This document shows positions 31,684 to 37,539 of a DNA stretch of 37,539 nucleotides, in pieces. The DNA comes from Myxococcota bacterium (GTDB lineage: Bacteria > Myxococcota_C > UBA6777). Each line of letters opens with the position of its first letter. Position 1 is the first letter of the stretch. The notes under the pieces were generated by a model, which was given only the letters and a program-made list of their open reading frames with translations, made no database searches and was not told the DNA's origin. The translations under genes were made by a program, and so were the position numbers. The DNA is taken from contig CAUJFU010000044.1 of the NCBI GenBank assembly GCA_963169055.1, positions 1-37,539 of the forward strand. Reading direction: 5' to 3'.

Positions 31684-33789
31684 ATGAGACGGTGGATAGG
31701 CGCCTTGGCGCTTTGTTTGTTGGGAGTGACGGTATTTTCGGGCTTTACGTGTGGGCCTACGCTCAAGGATTGCGCGCAACAATCGGATTGCCCGATCGAT
31801 CATCGCTGCCGTAGTTATCGTTGCCAACAGCTCGATCACTGCCAATCAGACAGCGATTGCAACGCTCCGCGCACTTGTCTTCGCAACCGCTGTGTGGACC
31901 CTGCGATCGAGGCTTGCCGTATCGATCAAGAATGCGCAACAGGCGAGAGCTGCGCGGCTGGCACCTGCAAGAGCAACCCCAAACCGACCTGTCAAGCCAA
32001 GAGCGATTGCAAAACGGGCCAGATCTGTCAAAACGGAGCTTGTGTCCCCGATCCCAACAAGCCTTGCGCACAAAATGCGGATTGCAAAACAGGTGAGATC
32101 TGCCAAAACGGAGCCTGTGTCCCCGATCCCAACAAGCCTTGCGCACAAAACGCAGATTGCAAAACAGGCGAGATCTGCCAAAGCGGAGCCTGTATCCCCG
32201 ATCCCAACAAGCCTTGCGCACAAAATGCGGATTGCAAAACAGGCGAGACCTGCCAAAACGGAGCTTGTATCCCGACGCAAACAGGGATCTGTCGCTTACA
32301 AGTCTCGCCTTCTTCGCTCAGCTTCTACGAACTCAAACTGGGTGAATCCAAGACCCAAAGCCTGACACTCACCAACCAAGGCGATGGCCCTTGCCAGATC
32401 AGCCATGTTGCCCTGACCAACGCAAGCGCTTCGGTCGGAGTCTTTTCCTTACCCACAGCCTTTTCTGCACAAAGCCTTGCAGCATCGGCCAAGATCACAC
32501 TCGATATCCGTTTTGAGGCCATCGCTGCGGGTAGCCACAAAGCCACCTTGGATATCTTTTCGAACCAAAACGTCCTTCGTTCGGTCGATTTGTATGCCTC
32601 CGTGAAAGGAGACACCTCACTTCCTACAAGCGGTTGGGCGACCGTTGCTTACGAGTCTTTTGGGGGTGGTGATTATATCGGAGGATGTTTTTGGGACAAT
32701 CAAACCTTTGAAACCGCGACCATGCGGGCGTTTCGCGAAGGTGGGATCAATATGCAGTACGGAAATCTGCGCGTCACCAAAGACGGCGGCAGCACATGGA
32801 CGTGTGCCAACTGCATCCAAGGCCAAGGTTTTCCGCGCACTGCACATTATGAGATCGTCGATCTCACGGTCTTTGGAATCGCTTGTTTGGGGGGACGCGG
32901 TTATGTCTTCGGCAGTTTTTGGGACGCCAACCCAAGCGACTTCCACCCTTCTCTGTTTAGCCGAACCTCGCAAACCAACTGGACGCCCAATCTCGACCGA
33001 AACAACATCCTCAACGGCTCCCTCTCTACAAACCGCAAGCTGCTCGTCGTGGATGGCCGCTGGTTCGTCACCATGGAAAATATGATCCTCTCTTTTGTTC
33101 CCGAATCCAACGGCGATTGGAAAACCCAAAAACTGGTCTACTTCAACGATCCCGCGAAGGCCAACGCACGTTTTCAAAGTCTTCATATCGCCCAACAGAC
33201 GGCCCTTTTGGTTGGGTCGCGAGATAGTTTTGTCGGCGGAAATTTTCAAGTGATCCCTTTCGTCTCGTACAACACCACCAACGCCGAACTTCCCGCAGGA
33301 ACGACGATGGCGGATATGCCCAAGTATTGGACAGATGCGACCATGCCATGCACTTCTTGCTCGCTGACGGTTGCGTATGTTCTCGGAGCGCAGAGCTTCT
33401 TGGTGATGGGACATCTTCTTGATGCTCAAAAACAGCCCGCAGGCATCGCCCTCTGGCGCTCAGATGATCGCGGGGCGCGTTGGCAAAAAGTCTTTGAACA
33501 CAAGGCCACCACAAGCATGCCTCATGGTGATATCTTGTCGGTCGACGGAAATCGGATCTTTGCGGTTGCGGGCGGCTTGTTTGAAAATCAAGGCGGAACG
33601 CAAAGCGAAGGTCTCTTGCTTGAAAGCACAGATGGCGGAAAAACCTTTGCCTCGATCCCGATCACCCAACTCAAAGGCAAACACATCGACACAGGAAAGA
33701 TCCCGTCGCTCTATGCTTTGCGCCTTTCTCCTGACCAAAAAACCTTGTTCGTTCTCGGCCAAGGTGTGATCCTGCGCTGGAAACCCTAA
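31684..33789 (+). CDS. exported Cys-rich protein with Asp-box propeller
   Basis: A 701-residue exported protein. The N-terminus (hydrophobic ~5-22, then FTC) resembles a lipoprotein signal, though -3 to -1 GFT is not a canonical lipobox, so it may instead be cleaved by signal peptidase I. Residues 23-202 are a cysteine-rich Dickkopf-like region, ending in four 25-residue repeats of the type CAQNADCKTGEICQNGACV plus PDPNKP. Residues ~203-310 form an Ig-like choice-of-anchor domain (LSFYELKLGESKTQSLTLTN). Residues ~315-701 look like a sialidase-type beta-propeller with Asp-box motifs TKDGGSTW, SDDRGARW and STDGGKTF. Such proteins bind surfaces or glycans; catalytic residues were not identified. 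The ATG has AAGGAG eight bases upstream. It lies 18 bp before the sigma-factor gene and may share its operon. Confidence 0.87.
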   Translation: MRRWIGALALCLLGVTVFSGFTCGPTLKDCAQQSDCPIDHRCRSYRCQQLDHCQSDSDCNAPRTCLRNRCVDPAIEACRIDQECATGESCAAGTCKSNPKPTCQAKSDCKTGQICQNGACVPDPNKPCAQNADCKTGEICQNGACVPDPNKPCAQNADCKTGEICQSGACIPDPNKPCAQNADCKTGETCQNGACIPTQTGICRLQVSPSSLSFYELKLGESKTQSLTLTNQGDGPCQISHVALTNASASVGVFSLPTAFSAQSLAASAKITLDIRFEAIAAGSHKATLDIFSNQNVLRSVDLYASVKGDTSLPTSGWATVAYESFGGGDYIGGCFWDNQTFETATMRAFREGGINMQYGNLRVTKDGGSTWTCANCIQGQGFPRTAHYEIVDLTVFGIACLGGRGYVFGSFWDANPSDFHPSLFSRTSQTNWTPNLDRNNILNGSLSTNRKLLVVDGRWFVTMENMILSFVPESNGDWKTQKLVYFNDPAKANARFQSLHIAQQTALLVGSRDSFVGGNFQVIPFVSYNTTNAELPAGTTMADMPKYWTDATMPCTSCSLTVAYVLGAQSFLVMGHLLDAQKQPAGIALWRSDDRGARWQKVFEHKATTSMPHGDILSVDGNRIFAVAGGLFENQGGTQSEGLLLESTDGGKTFASIPITQLKGKHIDTGKIPSLYALRLSPDQKTLFVLGQGVILRWKP
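31990..32289 (+). repeat. four 75-bp tandem repeats in the Cys-rich gene
   Basis: The units start at about 31990, 32065, 32140 and 32215. The middle units differ at only a few bases, so they are recent copies. Each encodes a 25-residue, four-cysteine module. The unit length keeps the frame, so copy number can change without disrupting the protein. Confidence 0.9.
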
Positions 33790-33807
33790 TACAAACGACG
33801 GTATGTG

Positions 33808-34380
33808 ATGTTCTTCGGTGTACTGGTTGCCTTGTTCACTCGTTGGCCGTTGCGCAAAGCAGCGGAACCCACCCACGATATCCAATCGCGTGTTCGTGTG
33901 TTGTATCAAACCTACGGGTACATCTTAAAAAGGCGATGTCGTCGGATACTTCGAGATCATGAGCGTGTGGAGGACGCGATGCAAGAGATCTTTTTGACCT
34001 TGTGCCGCAGTTTGGATCAATACCAAGGCGAGCCGCAACACATCCTTCCTTGGCTTTATCGCGTCACCACCACCCACTGCTTGCGTATCCTCGACAAAGA
34101 CAAGCGCCATCTGCGCTACTTCTCGCTTCACGAAGAGGACGAGACCACCGACGCAGCCGAAGAACCCTCCGACTGGACACGCGAAGAGCAGATCGCGCTC
34201 GCACAATTTCTCGAACAACTCCCCGAGACACAACGTGCCGCTGTCTTGTATCGCTACGTCAGCGGCATGACCCAAGAAGAGATCGCCGAAGTCATGGAGG
34301 TTTCGCGCGATCAGATCCGCCGATGGTTGCAACATTTCCAGCAACGTGGCCGCATCGTCTTGCGAGAAAAAAATCCATGA
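33808..34380 (+). CDS. ECF-type RNA polymerase sigma factor
   Basis: A 190-residue alternative sigma factor. Region 2 (~28-100) includes DHERVEDAMQEIFLTL and the promoter-melting stretch PWLYRVTTTHCLRIL. Region 4 (~126-183) has LPETQRAAVLYRYVSGMTQEEIAEVM and the helix-turn-helix SRDQIRRWLQHF. An acidic linker joins them. Residues 1-20 are an unusual hydrophobic/basic extension; the start could be this ATG or the GTG one codon earlier, and the ribosome site is weak. The stop overlaps the next ATG by four bases (ATGA), the usual coupling to an anti-sigma factor. It probably controls its own operon; no upstream promoter copy was located with confidence. Confidence 0.93.
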   Translation: MFFGVLVALFTRWPLRKAAEPTHDIQSRVRVLYQTYGYILKRRCRRILRDHERVEDAMQEIFLTLCRSLDQYQGEPQHILPWLYRVTTTHCLRILDKDKRHLRYFSLHEEDETTDAAEEPSDWTREEQIALAQFLEQLPETQRAAVLYRYVSGMTQEEIAEVMEVSRDQIRRWLQHFQQRGRIVLREKNP

Positions 34381-35240
34381 GATGGGAACGCCTTTCTTCT
34401 TCCTGTTTGTCTGAGTATCGGATGGATCGCCACCTGCTCTGCCTTGAGCCAGAAGCCGAGCGCCGCGAATCCGAAGACCACATGGCGACTTGTCCACGCT
34501 GCCAACAAGAGATGGCTTGGTTGCGCCAAGAGCGCACCGACTTTCTCTCCCATCCAACCCCGCCGCTTGCCCTCGAACAAGCTCTCGCCGCTTCTTTTAA
34601 GCCGCAATCGACGGAGTCTCATGGCTTTGATCCAACGCCTTGCGGTTCAACGCGGGCCGCCGCTGCTTCCAAATCGCAACCAACGAAGTCCCCCAGACCT
34701 TGGGCGGGCTGGGCGATCTGGGCGAGTGTTGCGACCTGTTCTGTCGCCTTGTTTTTGTCGCTGTCTTTGAGATCGTTGTGGACGCCCCAACACACGATTT
34801 ATCGCGGTGTGGATACGCCGGTTTTTCTTATCGGCTTAAAACGCGGCGCGGTGATCCGTCAGATGGCATCGGGTGAATCGGTCAAGGCTGGCGATCACAT
34901 CCGCCTTGCGTACCAATGGCGTACACAAAAGCCCGCTTATCTGTATGTCCTCCACCGCGATCAAGAAGGCCGCCTCTCTGCGTTGTATCCAGCTTCCACC
35001 GAACAACCCAGCCTGCGGCTCGATTCGCCCAACGAAACCACGCTCCCCGGCAGCTTGGAATTCGATCAAGCCACCCACGGCCACGAAGAGATCTGGGCTT
35101 GCTTTTCCCGTCAACCCTTGCACTTCCGCGCCTTGAGCGCGCAGCTTCCTTCTCCCGATGCGTGGGCGCATCAAGAACCCAAGCCTCACGGCCCATGCGC
35201 CTACTTGTTCTTGTATCGCTTTCGGCGTTCGCCCCTATAG
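34377..35240 (+). CDS. zinc-finger anti-sigma factor with DUF4384-like domain
   Basis: A 287-residue single-pass membrane protein. The N-terminal His35-x3-Cys39-x2-Cys42 matches the zinc-binding anti-sigma signature that holds ECF factors inactive. A Pro/Ser-rich linker leads to one membrane helix (~109-131, WAGWAIWASVATCSVALFL). The outer part (~145-287) resembles DUF4384 (IRLAYQWRTQKPAYLYVLH, RLSALYPAS), a domain often encoded beside caspase-like proteases in these bacteria. It starts in the ATGA overlap with the sigma gene and ends 14 bp before the caspase gene. It would release the sigma factor upon an envelope signal sensed outside; the signal is unknown. Confidence 0.85.
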   Translation: MRWERLSSSCLSEYRMDRHLLCLEPEAERRESEDHMATCPRCQQEMAWLRQERTDFLSHPTPPLALEQALAASFKPQSTESHGFDPTPCGSTRAAAASKSQPTKSPRPWAGWAIWASVATCSVALFLSLSLRSLWTPQHTIYRGVDTPVFLIGLKRGAVIRQMASGESVKAGDHIRLAYQWRTQKPAYLYVLHRDQEGRLSALYPASTEQPSLRLDSPNETTLPGSLEFDQATHGHEEIWACFSRQPLHFRALSAQLPSPDAWAHQEPKPHGPCAYLFLYRFRRSPL

Positions 35241-35254
35241 AAGGGATCTTTCGG

Positions 35255-36985
35255 ATGGCTGCTTCTTGCTTCGCCTACTTTTTGCGCGCTTTTTTTTCCC
35301 GAATATCCGTTTGGAGAGCCTTGTTTTTTGGGGCCTGCACTTTTTTTTGTCCCGTTCCGTCTCTTGCTTCTTTGCCGCAACGCTCCATTTGTGCGGTGAG
35401 AGGGGGAGATTGCAACGAAGACAGCGAGGTGTTGCGTGTGGCCTTGATTATCGGCCACAACCAAGCGGGGGAGCGAGCTTTGCCCCTGCGTTTTGCAGAA
35501 TTGGATGCGCGCAAAGTGCATGATCTCTTGGTGCAGTTGGCGGGGTACAAGGCGGGCGATATCTGGCTATTGACGGGGCAGTCCGCTCCTGCGGTCGAGC
35601 GAGCGATGCTTTCGATCCAGCAGCGCATCGCCGAACAACGCAAACGATGGGGGCCGAAAAAACGCATCATCTTGTTTGTGTATTACTCAGGCCATGCTCA
35701 AAAAGGACGGTTGTTGCTGGGTGAAAGCACGATCACTTTTACGCAGATCAAGCGGTTTGTTCGGAGGACGTTGGCTTCGCTGCGTCTGGTGGTCTTTGAT
35801 GCTTGTGAAAGCGGCGAGATCTTGCAAGGCAAAGGCTTAAAGCGTCGCAAAGAAGGCTTTCGTTTTCCTTTTGTGCGGCTGGCTCCTTCGGCGACGGGGG
35901 AGGTGATGATTACGGCGACGGGACAGAAAGAGAGCGCCCACGAAGATCCCAGTTTGCGCGGTGGAATCTTCACACACTACTTGCTTTCTGGACTGCGCGG
36001 AGCTGCCGACCAAAACAACGATGGCCACGTCACGCTCGAAGAAGCCTACAACTATTCTTATAACCGCGCTTTGGCGCGCACGATCTTTTCGCAAAGAGGG
36101 CCACAGCGGGCGCGTTTTTCCAAGCGTTTGTCTGGTTATGGCTCGCTGATCTTGACGACGCTTTCCCAACAGCGGGCTTGGCTTTGGCTTCATCCACAAC
36201 TTGCGGGGGAGTTTTTTGTTTGGACTTCCCAACGCGACTTGTTGCTTGCAGAGGTGGTGAAAAACAAAGGCCGCGAAGTCCAAGTCGCCCTTCCTCCCGG
36301 GCGTTATATCTTGCAATGGCGCAGAAAACACGGGATCTATCATCAGTCGATTCTGTTGGAAAAGGGCCAACGCTTTCGACTGCGCCATCTCGGACAACGC
36401 CTTGCGTACTGGATTCCCAAAGATCTGCGCGGTGGAACCAAGGCTTCCAACGGGGATTGGCGGAGTTTCGAGGGGCAGCTTTTGGGGCCGAGTCTGGGTG
36501 TGTCTTATACGGGCGGATGGAGCGGGGTGGATCAAGGGGTCTGGCATCACGGGCCAAGTCTGCATATCCGTTTGCCTTTGGATGGTGTTGGGACGGGGCG
36601 GATGTCTTTGCTTTTGCAGTTCGGTTCACAACACGGCAGCACCACACTCCCCAACACGCTTGGTTTTCACTTGCATACGCTTCAACTGGATATCGGTCTT
36701 CAATGGACGTTACTGGCGCGGCCTCATTGGTGGTTGGGGGCGGGTGTCCTTTTGCGCGGAGCTTTGTTGGCACAAACTCTCTGGCCCCGCGAACAAGCCT
36801 CTGAACAAACCCTCTGGTCGGGCAGTTTTGGACCCGCAGGGATCTTTAGCGTCCAATATGGCTTTGCGGTGCTTTGGTTCCTTCAATTCGATCTGCTCGC
36901 TGGTGCGCGCTTTTTGAACCTTGGTGGCGAATGGGCCGTCCGTTGGGATCTCAACGCCTCTCTTGGAGTGGGTGTTCGCTTCTGA
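35255..36985 (+). CDS. exported caspase-like protease with predicted beta-barrel tail
   Basis: A 576-residue protein. A signal peptide (~1-40, ALFFGACTFFCPVPSLAS) sends it out of the cytoplasm. The caspase (peptidase C14) domain ~58-300 has the His147 motif YYSGHA and the Cys184 motif FDACESG, so the dyad is complete. DQNNDGHVTLEE (252-263) matches a calcium EF-hand loop. A short beta-rich PEGA-like stretch (~345-375) follows. From ~410 to the terminal Phe576, alternating hydrophobic residues and aromatic ends suggest an eight-strand outer-membrane barrel. The ATG at 35255 has AAGGGA eight bases upstream; in-frame alternatives lie inside the anti-sigma gene. It is the third gene of the sigma/anti-sigma/caspase operon. 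The cleavage target is unknown; barrel and PEGA assignments are by eye. Confidence 0.85.
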   Translation: MAASCFAYFLRAFFSRISVWRALFFGACTFFCPVPSLASLPQRSICAVRGGDCNEDSEVLRVALIIGHNQAGERALPLRFAELDARKVHDLLVQLAGYKAGDIWLLTGQSAPAVERAMLSIQQRIAEQRKRWGPKKRIILFVYYSGHAQKGRLLLGESTITFTQIKRFVRRTLASLRLVVFDACESGEILQGKGLKRRKEGFRFPFVRLAPSATGEVMITATGQKESAHEDPSLRGGIFTHYLLSGLRGAADQNNDGHVTLEEAYNYSYNRALARTIFSQRGPQRARFSKRLSGYGSLILTTLSQQRAWLWLHPQLAGEFFVWTSQRDLLLAEVVKNKGREVQVALPPGRYILQWRRKHGIYHQSILLEKGQRFRLRHLGQRLAYWIPKDLRGGTKASNGDWRSFEGQLLGPSLGVSYTGGWSGVDQGVWHHGPSLHIRLPLDGVGTGRMSLLLQFGSQHGSTTLPNTLGFHLHTLQLDIGLQWTLLARPHWWLGAGVLLRGALLAQTLWPREQASEQTLWSGSFGPAGIFSVQYGFAVLWFLQFDLLAGARFLNLGGEWAVRWDLNASLGVGVRF

Positions 36986-37029
36986 ACGGAGAGGCTTGCT
37001 TGTGTAGGAATTACGCAGTTCGAACGTTT

Positions 37030-37154
37030 TTGTGGGGTTCCACCCCACACCCCGCAAGGGACTGTCGCCCCTTGACCCCGTATCAGCGAAAAGATCACTG
37101 CTTTCCAAACCAACGATGCTCTCACTTGAATTGCCGCGAACACGGGTTTTTTTG
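37030..37154 (+). repeat. dispersed double-hairpin repeat element, copy 2
   Basis: Same family as the copy at 17.7 kb. GTGGGGT/ACCCCAC pairs perfectly (37032-37048) and CAAGGG/CCCTTG forms the second stem (37055-37074). CTTGACCCCGTATC, CCAACGATG and CCGCGAACACGGG plus a T run follow in the same order. It lies 45 bp after the caspase stop and may terminate that operon. Confidence 0.85.
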
Positions 37155-37182
37155 TCAACTGCGTAAGTCCCATCATGGTCAA

Positions 37183-37285
37183 GTTTCTTTTTACCGAAAG
37201 CAGCGCGGTAGATAAAAACTCTCTTTTTTCCCCCTTGTTTCGTTCTGATCGTTTCTTTTTACCGAAAGCGGCGCGGTAGATAAAA
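37183..37285. repeat. 35-bp direct repeat pair with TACCG/CGGTA hairpin
   Basis: Bases 37183-37217 and 37251-37285 are identical but for one base and 68 bp apart. Each begins GTTTCTTTTTACCGAAAGC and ends GATAAAA. Within each, TACCG and CGGTA can pair across a 9-base loop. The pair sits exactly between the two oppositely oriented hairpin elements. Confidence 0.85.
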
Positions 37286-37408
37286 CCCCCCCGTGTTCGC
37301 GTCTCCTCACGCGGCAGTGCTGTTTGTTTGAAACACGGCTGCTCCTTCCGCCAAAACAGGGGTCAAGGGGCGTCAGTCTATGGCGGGGTATGGGGCAGCG
37401 CCCCCACC
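37286..37408 (-). repeat. dispersed double-hairpin repeat element, copy 3 (inverted, diverged)
   Basis: Read on the minus strand it has the family order: a GGGGC/GCCCC hairpin, CCCTTGACCCC, GGCGG, GTTT with AAACAGCACTGC, and the end block GCGAACACGGGG. It is more diverged than the other two copies, and lies opposite copy 2 in the same gap. Confidence 0.7.
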
Positions 37409-37476
37409 TAATAAAGCCAAGAAGAACCCAACAAAAAGCCCCACAACACGACCAACCCAACAAGGAACCGTACGCC

Positions 37477-37539
37477 ATGCAGCTTATCGATATCGGGATC
37501 AATCTCACCCATCGTTCATTTGAAGCAGACCTCGAACAA
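37477..37539 (+). CDS. TatD-family nuclease, N-terminal fragment
   Basis: Twenty-one codons are visible before the window ends. The opening QLIDIGINLTHRSFEADLE closely matches the start of TatD itself (family pattern DIGxNLTxxxF), a metal-dependent 3'-5' exonuclease. The ATG at 37477 has AAGGA about ten bases upstream. It differs from the TatD-family gene at 15,942, whose DAHCHVD start is the other family type, so the genome carries two paralogues. The catalytic domain is outside the window. Confidence 0.75.
   Translation, partial: MQLIDIGINLTHRSFEADLEQ

Larger units (their letters stand above)
36986..37476. other. 491-bp intergenic region packed with repeats
   Basis: No gene was found between the caspase and the TatD-type gene. 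It contains two copies of the dispersed hairpin element in opposite orientation (37030-37154 and 37286-37408) with a 35-bp direct repeat pair between them, and an AT-rich spacer before the TatD ATG. Confidence 0.75.

Overview
The window looks like chromosome from a Gram-negative 'deltaproteobacterial' lineage of the Myxococcota type (Polyangia/Bradymonadia-like). This rests on family content, not on a marker gene: two large Hanks-type Ser/Thr kinases (one with TPRs, one with a zinc ribbon and PEGA tail), a caspase-like protease behind an ECF sigma factor, a Dickkopf-type cysteine-rich exported protein, HEAT and MORN-like repeat proteins, a TonB-dependent receptor, and moderately high G+C. No tRNA, rRNA, CRISPR array, prophage or intact insertion sequence was seen.

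Layout. 1-4.2 kb (minus): a TonB-dependent receptor that runs off the left edge and a dihydroflavonol-reductase-like SDR. 4.5-6.6 kb (plus): a HEAT-containing protein and an exported all-HEAT protein, then a short HEAT remnant. 6.9-9.9 kb (plus): zinc-ribbon/kinase/TM/PEGA protein. 9.96-15.84 kb (minus): a tight three-gene operon of kinase-TM-TPR, leucine-rich protein and an atypical zinc-ribbon SDR. 15.9-17.6 kb (plus): TatD-family hydrolase and TcdA. 17.9-19.7 kb (plus): an unrecognised 604-residue protein. 19.9-24.8 kb (minus): double PG-binding/VanY peptidase, MORN-like membrane protein, YggU/DUF167 protein and a GT4 glycosyltransferase. 25.0-31.5 kb (plus): a surface polysaccharide operon (bi-domain oxidoreductase, heparinase II/III-like protein, GT4 glycosyltransferase, WecB). 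31.7-33.8 kb (plus): Cys-rich protein with a sialidase-type propeller. 33.8-37.0 kb (plus): ECF sigma factor, zinc-finger anti-sigma/DUF4384-like protein and caspase with a probable beta-barrel tail. A second TatD-type gene starts at 37,477 and leaves the window.

How they may work together. The polysaccharide operon, with the divergent glycosyltransferase, probably makes and trims an N-acetylhexosamine-containing exopolysaccharide. The sigma/anti-sigma/caspase operon reads as an envelope-stress or regulated-proteolysis module, its three genes joined by a 4-base overlap and a 14-base gap. The kinase/LRR/SDR operon looks like a signalling unit whose output protein is an SDR that seems to lack the catalytic tyrosine; this is the least familiar arrangement here.

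The intergenic DNA is rich in repeats. Three copies of a ~125-bp dispersed element with stacked hairpins occur (17.7, 37.0 and 37.3 kb, the last inverted). Several short tandem duplications lie inside or at the ends of genes: 28 bp across a kinase stop codon, 34 bp at an SDR start, 69 bp in the MORN gene, 75 bp in the Cys-rich gene. The genome appears prone to short local duplication.
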